NCBI GenBank assembly: GCA_038747915.1
Contig: JBCDJJ010000026.1
Span: 1-41,191 of the forward strand
Origin: JBCDAP01 sp038747915
GTDB lineage: Bacteria; Planctomycetota; Phycisphaerae; Phycisphaerales; UBA1924
Length of the DNA stretch: 41,191 nt
Direction of reading: 5' to 3'
Shown: positions 32,052-41,159 of the stretch, piece after piece
How the letters are laid out: the number at the start of each line of letters is the position of its first letter
How positions within the stretch are numbered: the first letter of the stretch is position 1
Translations under genes and position numbers: made by a program
Notes under the pieces: generated by a model
What the model was told of the DNA's origin: nothing
What the model saw: only the letters and a program-made list of their open reading frames with translations
The model's database searches: none

Positions 32052-35000
32052 ATGGCTCTCATCCGTTCGACATCCGCCGCTGCTCTGGTGCTCTCGCTCG
32101 CCGGGACGGCGTACGGCACATTCGAGTTCACCGGCACCCTGCCCAACGCTGTCGGGCAGTCTGACAGCCTGTCAGCGCCCGCTGGCAGCTCGCCCGGCGT
32201 TCCGGTCGACGGCACCACACTCCCCGGCACCTGGGACCTCTGGACGTTCCAGGCCGGCGCCGGCGAACCGATCGTCATCGATGTTCAGTCTTCGGGCGGT
32301 GAGGTGGTCGCCAGCCCGAAGATGGCGGTGTTTCTTGGCGATCTGAGCTTTTTCAACGCGCCGCCGGATGGTACCGACGTAGCGGACGCCCGCGGCCAGG
32401 GCCGGGCAATCGCGGTCGGGCTTGCGGATCCGAACGAACTCACACTCCTCGATGACGCCACGGTGACGTTCACGGCACCGCGAACCGGCACATACTCGGT
32501 ACTCGTTGCATCCCAGGAGCTCGATGCGAGCATCGAGTCGTACCCGTATACGATCACATTGAATCCCCCGGTGAGTGTTGGTCCTGACGACCCGGTCGTC
32601 ACCCAACTACTGACCAACGGTGATTTCGAAACCGGCACCCTCATCGGGTGGACCCTGTTCGAGCAAGATGGCAGCGCGGGCGATCTGTTCGCAACCGATC
32701 TCGCGCCCGGCGCAACATTGCCGCTCTCCGGTGACTCGGCCGCTGGTCCCTCAGCCGGTGCGTACTACGCCGCCGTCGATCAGTCGAGCCCCGGCGCGTA
32801 CGCCCTGACCCAGAGTTTCACGGTGTCGTCGCAAGCAACGGATGTCGCGCTGACCTTCGACTTCTACAACGGCGACACGAGCGGGAGCGCGCCGCAGAAT
32901 TCGGGTGTTATTGACTTCGATGGTGGTCCTACGCAGTGGGCTCGGATCGACATCCTTGATGAAAACGGCATTGTCCTCGGCACGTTCGGCGACGCGCCCG
33001 CGACGTTCACCTACACCAGCTTCGAGGAGGACATCACCTCGCTGGTCGAGGGCGGCGGCACCTTCACGCTTCGGTACGGGCATGTCGACAACGCGGGCTT
33101 CTTCCACAGCGCCCTCGACAACGTGGCCATCACGCAGACCATCCAGTTCGTTCCTCCAGTGATCGAGGCGATCAACATCGACTCGTTGGTCAACGTGAAC
33201 CCGGTCACCGGCACCTTCGCGGTCGGCGAGAGCGAGAACGATCCCGAGTCGTGGGATGTCTACAGCTTCGACGTCGACTCCGGTGACCGCATCCGGTTCT
33301 ACGTCCGCCCGGAGAGCAGCCTTCTGGTCCCGACCGTTGCGCTCTACGAGGAGGACCTCGGCGACGGCTCGTTCCCGGTGCCCCCGCCCGGCACGACCAT
33401 CGATTCCATCCCCAACGCGTACCTGGTCTCGACGGGTGACAGTGGTCTGCCGAGCTTGTTCGATGCCGAAGCCACCGATCCGGCCGACACCATCACCCCG
33501 TACGAGATCAGCGGCACGTACAGCCTCGTCGTTGCCAACACGACTCCTCTCACGCTCGGCCCTGCGGATTATCAGCTCGGGGTCGAGGTGCTGAGTGATG
33601 CCGAGCGGTTTGCGCCGTACTCGGCGGACTTCTCTGGTTCGGCGCCCGGCTTCGTGCTCGTGGAATCGTTCGACGACTTCGCGGACAGCATGAACCCGCA
33701 CACGTTCGCGCTCTACACCTTCTCGGTGAACAAGGGCGACAACGTGACGATCGACCTGTCGCGGCTCGATTCGCCCTTCGATCCATCGCTGGCGCCATTC
33801 GTGGCGGAGGCGGCGATCTACGAAGAAGATCTCGAGGGGCTCTCGCCCTTCGATGGCGACACGGTCACCTACACCGCCGGCCTCTCGCCCGCGGACTCCA
33901 CCACCACGACGATCCCCGTTGGGGGATCCGTCCAGACGGTGTTCTCGTTCGAGGCAACCAAGACGGGCGTCTGCTCGCTGCTGCTCGCGCCCGATGCCTA
34001 CTCGAGTAACGGCCCGGTGCAGTTCGTGGTCGATGTCATCATCTCTCAGCCGTCGTTCTACCAGTCGCTCGGGGACACCACGCCTCAGTACAGCCGCGAT
34101 GACTCGGTCGTGACGGTCATCGAAACCGGATCATTCCAGCCCACCGATACCGTGGACGATCCTGGCACGTGGGATCTGTACACCTTCGAGGCGCTCGAGG
34201 GTGGGGAGTACGTGGTGCAGGTGCTCCGCGGCGTGCAGGAGGACGGGCCCGGCATGTTCACCGGCGCCGACGACCCGAGCTTCGCGCCGGCGTTCGCGGT
34301 CTACCAGGGCGACTTCTCCGGCCTCGCGGTCGATGCACCCTCGACCTCGCTGTCGGCGGCGCAGGGCCTCGCCCCGGTCGCATCGGGGAACACACCCGTT
34401 TCGGTCATCTCCCCGCTCCAGCCGGTGTTCTCCGGGAACCAGGGTCCCTCCGACGTCTTCGTCGCGCCGAGGGCCGGCACCTATTCGATCCTGATCGCTC
34501 GCGAGGATTCGACAGCCTCGACCGCGAACTACGCCCTGCTCGTGCAGACCGAGTTCTCACCGCTCTCGGTGTTCGGGCCGACCTTCGACGTGGCCTCGCT
34601 GCTCTCAGAAAACTCGGGTGATGGTACCGACGGCTTCGTCCTGAGGCCCGGTCCGCTTTCGTTAGATCTCGGCTCAAGCGTGTCCAACGCCGGCGATATC
34701 AACGGGGACGGGATCGACGATGTCCTGGTCGGCGACCGAGACGCCGACAGCTTGACCACCGAGCCAGATGCCGGCGGAGACCCCTATCCATTTGGCGGCG
34801 CGGCCTATGTCCTCTTCGGTCGCCCGGTGCTCAACGAGGAGTCCTTCCCGGCCGAGTTGCAGGTTTCGAGTATCTCATCTCCCATCGGCTTCTCGTTCAT
34901 GGGTGATGCGAGTCAGCAGCGGGTCGGCTGGTCGCTCGACGCCGCGGGCGATGTCAACGGTGACGGCAAGGATGATGTCATCATCGGCGCGCCCGGGGCT

Positions 35001-36422
35001 GAGTCCGCGAATGGGATCGTCGGGTACGCGGGCGCCGCGTACGTGCTCTACGGCCGCGCCGAGGGCAACGCCTTCCCCGATGTGCTCTCGCCCATCGATG
35101 TTGATTCTGCGACCGGCGTGATCATCGAGGGCACCGACCCCGACCAGGCCGCCGGTATCGCTGTTGCTGGTCTCGGTAACTTCAACGGCGACGGCTTCGA
35201 CGACGTCGCGGTCACCGCGTTCGACGGGTTCTTCGACACATCCGGACAGTCCACATCGTTCCTGCAGAACTTCGTTGTCTTCGGCTCGGACACGCTCGCG
35301 GCCTCGTCACCCGTCCAGCTCGCCGGGTTCGATGGGACCGATGGCTTCGCGGTCGACCCGATCGACATCGAGTACGACGTGTCGTTCTCGTACGACTCGA
35401 GCACCCTCGCTGCGGGTGACATCAACGGCGACGGGTTCCAAGACCTCGCTATTCAACCCGTCGCGACGGATTTCTACGGCCAGTCCGGGCCCTACTCGGA
35501 GCTCGTCGTGCCGATCCTCTTTGGCGATCAGCCGCCCTTCCCCACTCTTGTCGGAGAGGGCTCGCTCAACGGCGAAGATGGCTTCGCGTTCGTCGCGGAC
35601 GAGGACGACTACGACAGCTCGATCCCGGCGGTCTCCTCGGCGGGTGATTTCAACGGTGACGGCATCGATGATCTGCTCCTCGCGGATGCCAACTCGACCC
35701 CGGATGCACCAGCGGGCCGGACCAGCGCGGGTCAGTTGCTCCTCTACTTCGGTGGCAGCATCCCCGACCTCCCCGCTCAGCTTGACCTCGACACTATCCA
35801 AGCGCCGACAGCGATCGGATTCCTTGGGGCTGGCTTCTACGACTTTGCCGGCTCCGACATCGCCTCCGCTGGCGATGTCAACGGCGACGGATTCGATGAC
35901 ATCATCATCGGCGCGTACGGGTACGATGGCGAGATCGGGGAGACACGTGTCTACCTCGTGTTCGGTGGGCCGAGCATCATCGATGCCGCCCAGAACGCAC
36001 CGAACGAGAGTTTCGACCTCGGGCAGCTGCTCCCGGAGAACGGTGGCGATGGCTCGCTCGGCGTGGTGCTGACCGGCTTCCGCGAGGACGATGGCTTCGA
36101 GCTCCGCATCGACGGCGTCGGCGATGTCAACAACGATGGGTTCGACGACATCATCGTGGGCAACTACGACCGGACCGGCGGCGGCATCGCCTACGTGATC
36201 TTCGGTCGCCCCAGCATCGAGCCGCCGATCCTCCAGGGCGATTTCGTGCTGCCCACGACCATCGATAGCTTCGACCTCGCCAGCTTCATGAGCTACGTCG
36301 CGATGGGCCACCCGATCGCGGACATCCCCGGTGCGCACGATGGCAACACCGATGGTCTCACCGACGGCGTGATCAACGCCGACGATGTCATCAAGTACAT
36401 CGAGCTCATCCTCGGCGATTGA
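32052..36422 (+). CDS. Large secreted protein: PPC-like repeats, jelly-roll-like domain, seven FG-GAP repeats and EF-hand-like tail
   Basis: This 1456-residue protein begins with a clear signal peptide (cleavage near TAYG, residue about 21). Four PPC-like units (WDLWTFQAG, WDVYSFDVDSGD, FALYTFSVNKGD, WDLYTFEALEGG) occupy about 50-840. The first two are separated by a LTNGDFETGTLIGW to LDNVAI segment that resembles a carbohydrate-binding jelly roll. From about 880 to 1390 there are seven FG-GAP calcium-binding repeats of the GD.NGDG.DD type, spaced 76-85 residues apart, which should close into a seven-bladed integrin-like propeller. The tail (about 1400-1456) has DGNTDGLTDGVINADD, a dockerin/EF-hand-like loop. 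The likely role is cell-surface or extracellular binding; no catalytic domain is seen. The ATG at 32052 starts the signal peptide; the frame is open from 31866. Confidence 0.92.
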   Translation: MALIRSTSAAALVLSLAGTAYGTFEFTGTLPNAVGQSDSLSAPAGSSPGVPVDGTTLPGTWDLWTFQAGAGEPIVIDVQSSGGEVVASPKMAVFLGDLSFFNAPPDGTDVADARGQGRAIAVGLADPNELTLLDDATVTFTAPRTGTYSVLVASQELDASIESYPYTITLNPPVSVGPDDPVVTQLLTNGDFETGTLIGWTLFEQDGSAGDLFATDLAPGATLPLSGDSAAGPSAGAYYAAVDQSSPGAYALTQSFTVSSQATDVALTFDFYNGDTSGSAPQNSGVIDFDGGPTQWARIDILDENGIVLGTFGDAPATFTYTSFEEDITSLVEGGGTFTLRYGHVDNAGFFHSALDNVAITQTIQFVPPVIEAINIDSLVNVNPVTGTFAVGESENDPESWDVYSFDVDSGDRIRFYVRPESSLLVPTVALYEEDLGDGSFPVPPPGTTIDSIPNAYLVSTGDSGLPSLFDAEATDPADTITPYEISGTYSLVVANTTPLTLGPADYQLGVEVLSDAERFAPYSADFSGSAPGFVLVESFDDFADSMNPHTFALYTFSVNKGDNVTIDLSRLDSPFDPSLAPFVAEAAIYEEDLEGLSPFDGDTVTYTAGLSPADSTTTTIPVGGSVQTVFSFEATKTGVCSLLLAPDAYSSNGPVQFVVDVIISQPSFYQSLGDTTPQYSRDDSVVTVIETGSFQPTDTVDDPGTWDLYTFEALEGGEYVVQVLRGVQEDGPGMFTGADDPSFAPAFAVYQGDFSGLAVDAPSTSLSAAQGLAPVASGNTPVSVISPLQPVFSGNQGPSDVFVAPRAGTYSILIAREDSTASTANYALLVQTEFSPLSVFGPTFDVASLLSENSGDGTDGFVLRPGPLSLDLGSSVSNAGDINGDGIDDVLVGDRDADSLTTEPDAGGDPYPFGGAAYVLFGRPVLNEESFPAELQVSSISSPIGFSFMGDASQQRVGWSLDAAGDVNGDGKDDVIIGAPGAESANGIVGYAGAAYVLYGRAEGNAFPDVLSPIDVDSATGVIIEGTDPDQAAGIAVAGLGNFNGDGFDDVAVTAFDGFFDTSGQSTSFLQNFVVFGSDTLAASSPVQLAGFDGTDGFAVDPIDIEYDVSFSYDSSTLAAGDINGDGFQDLAIQPVATDFYGQSGPYSELVVPILFGDQPPFPTLVGEGSLNGEDGFAFVADEDDYDSSIPAVSSAGDFNGDGIDDLLLADANSTPDAPAGRTSAGQLLLYFGGSIPDLPAQLDLDTIQAPTAIGFLGAGFYDFAGSDIASAGDVNGDGFDDIIIGAYGYDGEIGETRVYLVFGGPSIIDAAQNAPNESFDLGQLLPENGGDGSLGVVLTGFREDDGFELRIDGVGDVNNDGFDDIIVGNYDRTGGGIAYVIFGRPSIEPPILQGDFVLPTTIDSFDLASFMSYVAMGHPIADIPGAHDGNTDGLTDGVINADDVIKYIELILGD

Positions 36423-37448
36423 TCACGCGCCGCGGGCCGCGGTCGCCTCGATCACGAGCCACGCCGTGTACGCGCCGTACACCGTCAGGAGCGCCAGCCC
36501 TTCGAACCGGCTGAGCGTGCGTCCACCCGTCCACGTCATCGGCCAGAGTGCGAGTGACAGCCCGCCCATCACCGCGATGGCGATCCACCCGCCCTCTGCA
36601 GGAAGCGGGAGTGGGGCGAGCGCCGCGGTCGCGCCCAGTACGAGCAGCAGGTTGAAAATATTGCTCCCCACGACGTTGCCCACCGCGATGTCGACCTCGC
36701 CCTTGCGGATCGCGATCAGGCTCGTGACCAGCTCGGGCAGGCTCGTCGCCACCGCCACCACGGTCAGCCCGACGACCTCCTGCGACACGCCGAGCGAGGT
36801 CGCTGTCGCCACCGCCCCGCGCTCGGCGAGCCACCCGCCCACCAGCAGCACCGCAAGCCCGACGATGAACATCGCCCCCGCGGCCACCGGCGAGCCGCCG
36901 TCCGAGCCATCGAGCTCGTCCGCCTCGCTCGCGAACTGCTCGGCCAGCGCGCGGTCCTGCCGCGCGATCCGCAGCACGATCACATTGAACACCACGAAAC
37001 CGAGCAGCAGCACCCCGCCGTCGACCCGCCCCAGCATGCTGCCTGTGTCGTCGAACGGCGCACCGAGCGGCACCGGCAAGAACGCGAGCGCCGCGGTCGC
37101 GGCGGTGGCCATCAGCATGAAGGGCATCTCGCGCCGCACCACGCCGGGGTGTACCGCGAGCGGCGCGACGAGCGCCGCCAATCCCAGGATCAGGCCGACG
37201 TTCGCGATGTTCGAGCCGATGATGTTGCCGAAGGAGATCCCCGCGTTGCCGTTCAGGGCCGCGATCACGTTGAGCGACAGCTCGGGTGCCGAGGTCCCGA
37301 ACGCGACCACCGTGAGCCCGATGACGAGCGCCGAGACGCCGAGGAGCTTGGCGAGCCGCACCGCCCCCCGGACGAGCAACTCCCCGCCCCCGATCAGCAG
37401 CGCCGCCCCCGCACCGAAGGTGAGCAGATGGAGCACGAGGTCCGACAT
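36423..37448 (-). CDS. Calcium/sodium antiporter (CaCA family, YrbG-like)
   Basis: This 341-residue inner-membrane exchanger has about ten helices and the two inverted alpha repeats that define the family. The first repeat is AFGTSAPELSLNVIAAL with GNIIGSNIANVGLILG; the second is AVATSLPELVTSLIAI with GNVVGSNIFNLLLVLG. The paired acidic residues coordinate Ca2+ and Na+. An acidic linker (about 167-180, ASEADELDGSD) separates the halves on the cytoplasmic side. In this setting it would use the Na+ gradient, like the AGCS symporter and the decarboxylase pump in this window. Its stop is directly adjacent to the stop of the convergent FG-GAP gene. purB lies upstream on the same strand. Confidence 0.95.
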   Translation of the reverse strand: MSDLVLHLLTFGAGAALLIGGGELLVRGAVRLAKLLGVSALVIGLTVVAFGTSAPELSLNVIAALNGNAGISFGNIIGSNIANVGLILGLAALVAPLAVHPGVVRREMPFMLMATAATAALAFLPVPLGAPFDDTGSMLGRVDGGVLLLGFVVFNVIVLRIARQDRALAEQFASEADELDGSDGGSPVAAGAMFIVGLAVLLVGGWLAERGAVATATSLGVSQEVVGLTVVAVATSLPELVTSLIAIRKGEVDIAVGNVVGSNIFNLLLVLGATAALAPLPLPAEGGWIAIAVMGGLSLALWPMTWTGGRTLSRFEGLALLTVYGAYTAWLVIEATAARGA

Positions 37449-37529
37449 GGGCCGAGCCTAGCAGACGGGCGCACCCATCGAGGCCACAGTGCGCAAGCCG
37501 GGCGGTGGCGGCCCAAAACTCGTCGATCC

Positions 37530-39176
37530 CTACACGTCAAGCTCCGCTACGGCGCTGTCATCCGCGCCGTGCTCCTCGCGCAGCGGCTCGATCACCTCCT
37601 TCAGGAACCGCTCCGTCTGCTCCACCGCGAGCCCGATGTGCCGCTCGGGCACCAACTCCGCGTCGATGTCCACACCCTCGAGCAGCGGCTCGCCCCTGAG
37701 CCGCTCGACGAGGTCGTTCTCGCCATCGCCCTCGACCATGCGGTGCTTGGCCGCCATGGCGTGCTGACGGATCGCCTCGTGCACGTCCTGCCGGTCCCGC
37801 CCGAGCGAGACCGCGGCCATCATCAGCGCCTCCGTGGCCAGAAACGGCAGCTCGCGCTCGAGGTTCCGCGCGATCACCTTCTCGTGCACCACCAGCCCAC
37901 CGATCACGTTGTGCATGATGTTGAGCGCCGCGTCGAGCGCGAGGAACGCCTCGGGCAGCACGAGCCGGCGGTTCGACGAATCGTCCAGCGTGCGCTCGAG
38001 CCACTGGGTTGCTGCGGTGTCGTAGGCGTTGGGCACCAGGTTCCACACGAACCGGCACAGCCCGCACACCCGCTCGCACCGCATCGGGTTGCGTTTGTAC
38101 GGCATGGCCGAGGAGCCGATCTGGTTCGTCTCGAACGGCTCCGAGAGCTCGCCGAGGTTGCAGAGCAGGCGGATATCGGTGGCGATCTTGTGGAGGACCA
38201 CGGCGATGTTGGCGAGCGAACCCATAACCTGCGCATCGACTACTCGTGAGTAGGTCTGCCCGGTCAAGTCAAATACAAACTGCTGCGGCACCACTGAAAA
38301 GTGAAGCCCGCTAGGCGTTTCCTCCCAAGGCTTCTGTCGCTCGCCTTCGATGTATCGATCTCGCCATGACCGTAACCACTCAATGGCGTAGTCGGCATCG
38401 TCTTCGTCACCATTATTCCTCACCTCTGACAGAGTGGCGACCGACAGCAGTTCGAGATCATCGACAGCTGTCGAATCTCCGTTCAGAAGCTTTAAAAATG
38501 ATGCCTGGGTGCCTGTGGCACCGCGTAGACCACGGAGCGGGAGATGTGGGAACTGGTTCGAAATATCTAGATCGTGAGCCCACTGAATGCACCGTCGACC
38601 GAGCGTCGTTGGTTGAGCCGGCTGATAGTGCGTGTACCCCGTCGTCGCGATCCGTCGATTTTTGTTGGCTTGAGTGCCGAGCATGCTGACAACATGCTCG
38701 GCACGCTTGTAGATGAGATGGATACTGGAGTTGAGAATCAACAGCTCGCAGTTGTCGTTCACATCCTGACTCGTCATCCCCAGATGGATGATCCCGCGAG
38801 CGCCCGGGCATCGATCACCCCACGCGTGTACATGGCTCATCACATCGTGCCGCAGCTCTTTCTCGTAGGTCCGCGCCGCCTCGATGTCCGCATCGGTCAC
38901 GTCGAGATTCGCGCGAAGCTCAGCGACCTGTTCCGCCGATACCAGCGGCGGGCGACCCTTGGTCTCCGGCCAGTCCTTCGTCACCTCGTGTTCGGCCTCG
39001 GCCACGGCCAGCCAGATTTTCCGCCACAGCTCGAACTTGTGCCGGGCCGACCAGATCCGCTGCATCTCTTTCGATGCGTACCGCCCCGCAAGCGGCGAGA
39101 CGTACCCCTCGTGCGGGCTGGGCGCCGGTGATGGTGTGGTGGCAGGTTCAGACGAAGCGGAGGACGGATCGGTCAT
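37530..39176 (-). CDS. purB: Adenylosuccinate lyase
   Basis: This 548-residue fumarase/aspartase-superfamily enzyme cleaves SAICAR and adenylosuccinate to fumarate plus AICAR or AMP. Signature segments are GMTSQDVNDNCELL, TTGYTHYQPAQPTT (catalytic His) and GSSAMPYKRNPMRCERVCGL (the superfamily signature with catalytic Ser). The Pro/Ser-rich N-terminal extension of about 20 residues is typical of GC-rich lineages. The protein sequence is uninterrupted, but the DNA from about 38230 to 38790 is only about 50% GC, against about 70% at both flanks, with codons such as AAA, AAT and TTG that are rare elsewhere. This suggests that an internal block was replaced by recombination. The start is the ATG at 39176. 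Confidence 0.96.
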   Translation of the reverse strand: MTDPSSASSEPATTPSPAPSPHEGYVSPLAGRYASKEMQRIWSARHKFELWRKIWLAVAEAEHEVTKDWPETKGRPPLVSAEQVAELRANLDVTDADIEAARTYEKELRHDVMSHVHAWGDRCPGARGIIHLGMTSQDVNDNCELLILNSSIHLIYKRAEHVVSMLGTQANKNRRIATTGYTHYQPAQPTTLGRRCIQWAHDLDISNQFPHLPLRGLRGATGTQASFLKLLNGDSTAVDDLELLSVATLSEVRNNGDEDDADYAIEWLRSWRDRYIEGERQKPWEETPSGLHFSVVPQQFVFDLTGQTYSRVVDAQVMGSLANIAVVLHKIATDIRLLCNLGELSEPFETNQIGSSAMPYKRNPMRCERVCGLCRFVWNLVPNAYDTAATQWLERTLDDSSNRRLVLPEAFLALDAALNIMHNVIGGLVVHEKVIARNLERELPFLATEALMMAAVSLGRDRQDVHEAIRQHAMAAKHRMVEGDGENDLVERLRGEPLLEGVDIDAELVPERHIGLAVEQTERFLKEVIEPLREEHGADDSAVAELDV

Positions 39177-39210
39177 CGCTCAAATGTATCGCACACGCTC
39201 TGGGTGCCGT

Positions 39211-39334
39211 GGTACTCGCCGCGGGCGAGCACCACGCGCGTGTGGCGACCGTTTGATCCGGCTTCTCGCTCCGCGAGGAGCCGGGCACCCGCGTTCGACC
39301 AATGTCTGCGGGAGCGGGACGCTCCCGCCACCGA
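39211..39334. repeat. Cluster of three palindromes (REP-like) between purB and the TerC gene
   Basis: Three hairpins with 3-base loops follow one another. 39211-39233 is a 10-bp stem with one mismatch and loop GCG. 39260-39282 is a 10-bp stem with one wobble and loop TCC. 39310-39326 is GGGAGCG-GGA-CGCTCCC, perfect, followed by GCCACCGA as in copies A and B. None has a T run. Confidence 0.65.
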
Positions 39335-39383
39335 CGCCAACGCTCCGCGGTATGGTCGCGCCGACCGACGGAGGACCGCACCG

Positions 39384-40214
39384 ATGCTCGACCCGTCCAC
39401 GCTGCTCGCGCCCCTGCTCGCTGCGACCGAATCGGCGGAGGCCGTTGGTGCCGCCACCGAGGGCGCCGGCCTGTTCTCCGTCGCTGCCCTCTCCGCCCTC
39501 CTGGCGCTCACGGCGCTGGAGATCGTCCTCGGTGTCGACAATGTTGTCTTCATCGCGATCCTCGCGGAGAAGGTCGAGGCCGGGAAGCAGGTGCTGGCCC
39601 GCAACCTGGGGCTGGTGCTCGCGATGGTCATGCGCATCGGCCTGCTCTTCCTCGCGAGCTGGGTGATCACGCTGGAGAGCACCATCGTCTTCACACTCCC
39701 CGGCGGCGATGCCCTGCCCGTCGGCGACCCCGCGATCAGCGTGAAGGATCTCATCCTCCTCCTTGGCGGCGGCTTCCTGCTCACCAAGGCCGTGCTCGAG
39801 ATCTATCACATGGCCAACGCCCACCCGACCGACGAGCGGGCCAAGGCCACACGCGTCGCGAGTTCTCTCTCCGCGGTGCTCACGCAGATCATCCTGCTCG
39901 ACCTCGTCTTCTCGGTCGACAGCGTCATTACCGCGGTCGGCATGACCGATCAGCTCCCCGTCATGATCACCGCGGTGATGATCGCGGTGGGGGTCATGTT
40001 GGTCTTCGCCGGCCCGCTCTCGGCCTTCGTGAAGCGTCATCCGGACATCAAGGTGCTCGCGCTCGCGTTCCTGGTGTTGATCGGTGTGCTGCTCACGGTT
40101 GAGGCGTTCGAGGCCCACGTGCCCCGCGGCTACGTCTACTTCGCGATGGCCTTCGCGCTCGCGGTCGACCTCGTGCAGATGCGCGTCGAGGCCACGAAGG
40201 CCAGGTCGCACTAA
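39384..40214 (+). CDS. TerC-family integral membrane protein
   Basis: This 276-residue protein has seven to nine hydrophobic helices. The TerC signatures are LEIVLGVDNVVFIAI near the N-terminus and LDLVFSVDSVITAVGMTD in the middle; each carries a conserved Asp within a helix. Members are linked to tellurite resistance and to export of Mn2+ or other metals; the ion here is unknown. The ATG at 39384 has GGAGG nine bases upstream, which fixes the start. The frame is open 60 codons further, but that stretch covers the palindrome cluster. It converges on the isomerase-like gene, 15 bases apart. Confidence 0.93.
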   Translation: MLDPSTLLAPLLAATESAEAVGAATEGAGLFSVAALSALLALTALEIVLGVDNVVFIAILAEKVEAGKQVLARNLGLVLAMVMRIGLLFLASWVITLESTIVFTLPGGDALPVGDPAISVKDLILLLGGGFLLTKAVLEIYHMANAHPTDERAKATRVASSLSAVLTQIILLDLVFSVDSVITAVGMTDQLPVMITAVMIAVGVMLVFAGPLSAFVKRHPDIKVLALAFLVLIGVLLTVEAFEAHVPRGYVYFAMAFALAVDLVQMRVEATKARSH

Positions 40215-40229
40215 GCCCGTCCCACCGAA

Positions 40230-41048
40230 TCAGGTCTTCGTCAGACATGCTTCGGCGATGCTGGCGAGATACACATCCTGATCCTCGGCCCAGTGTGCCT
40301 CGGAGAACACCTCAACCTCGTTCAATCCGGTAAACCCAGCCGCCTCGACCATCGCGCGGATGCCCGCCACGTCGATGCACCCCTCGCCCATCAGCCCGCG
40401 GTCGGTCAGCAGGTGCCGCGTCTCGACCCGCCAGTCGCACACGTGGAAGCCGAAGAGGTAGCCGCCACGCCCGAGCGCCGCGATCTCGGACTCCAGATCC
40501 GGATCCCACCACACGTGGTACACATCCACCGCGACGCCAAGCACCGGGTGCCGCACCACCTCGCACAGCGCACGAGCCTCAGCAATCCGATTGATGCAGC
40601 TCTTGTCCGCGGCGTACATCGGGTGAAGCGGCTCGATCGCAAGCTTCACCCCAACAGACTCGGCGTGCGGCAGGCACGCCTCGACGCCGGCACGCACCTG
40701 CGCGCGCGCGTCGTCGAGCGGTGTGTCCGGCTCCGCGCCGACCACCAGCACCACCATCTCCGCTCCGATCGCAGCGGCCTCGTCGAGACACGCTCTGTTC
40801 TCGTCGATCGCAGCATCACGCTTCGCAGCATCGGCCGACACAAAGAACCCGCCACGCACCAGCGCGGGCACGGTCAGCCCACTCGCGCGCACAATCCGTG
40901 ACGCTTCGTCGATCCCGATCGGCTCGATCACGTTCCGCCAGACCGAGATCCCCCCAAATCCCAGCGCGGCGTACTTCTCGCAGCACTCCGCGAGCGACCA
41001 CGGCTTGGTCGTCATCGTGTGAACACCGAATCGGTTGAGATCAGGCAT
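40230..41048 (-). CDS. Sugar phosphate isomerase/epimerase-like TIM-barrel protein
   Basis: This 272-residue protein is of the xylose isomerase-like TIM-barrel superfamily (AP endonuclease family 2 fold). Visible are the metal-binding pattern IEPLHP (Glu and His), the strand GVAVDVYHVWWDP with Asp and His ligands, a later GFHVCDWR with His, and a terminal Glu in LNEVEVFS. Such enzymes epimerise or isomerise keto sugars and inositol derivatives with a divalent metal. The actual substrate cannot be predicted. The ATG at 41048 is the natural start (MPDLNRFGVHT); the longer open frame extends into degraded end sequence. Only 143 bases lie upstream before the window edge. Confidence 0.88.
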   Translation of the reverse strand: MPDLNRFGVHTMTTKPWSLAECCEKYAALGFGGISVWRNVIEPIGIDEASRIVRASGLTVPALVRGGFFVSADAAKRDAAIDENRACLDEAAAIGAEMVVLVVGAEPDTPLDDARAQVRAGVEACLPHAESVGVKLAIEPLHPMYAADKSCINRIAEARALCEVVRHPVLGVAVDVYHVWWDPDLESEIAALGRGGYLFGFHVCDWRVETRHLLTDRGLMGEGCIDVAGIRAMVEAAGFTGLNEVEVFSEAHWAEDQDVYLASIAEACLTKT

Positions 41049-41159
41049 GGACGCTCGCTCTCCGAGCCGCGGGCGTGTGCCCGCGCGCCCGATGTATTCA
41101 GCGTGAAGATCTCGGGCCCCGCCCCGACTGGCGCCCGGGCGCACACACCCGGCGCGGCC

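Noticed and set aside
34690..36140. Regularly spaced similar DNA segments as a repeat array
   Set aside because: They encode the FG-GAP protein repeats; the DNA similarity follows from the protein motif.
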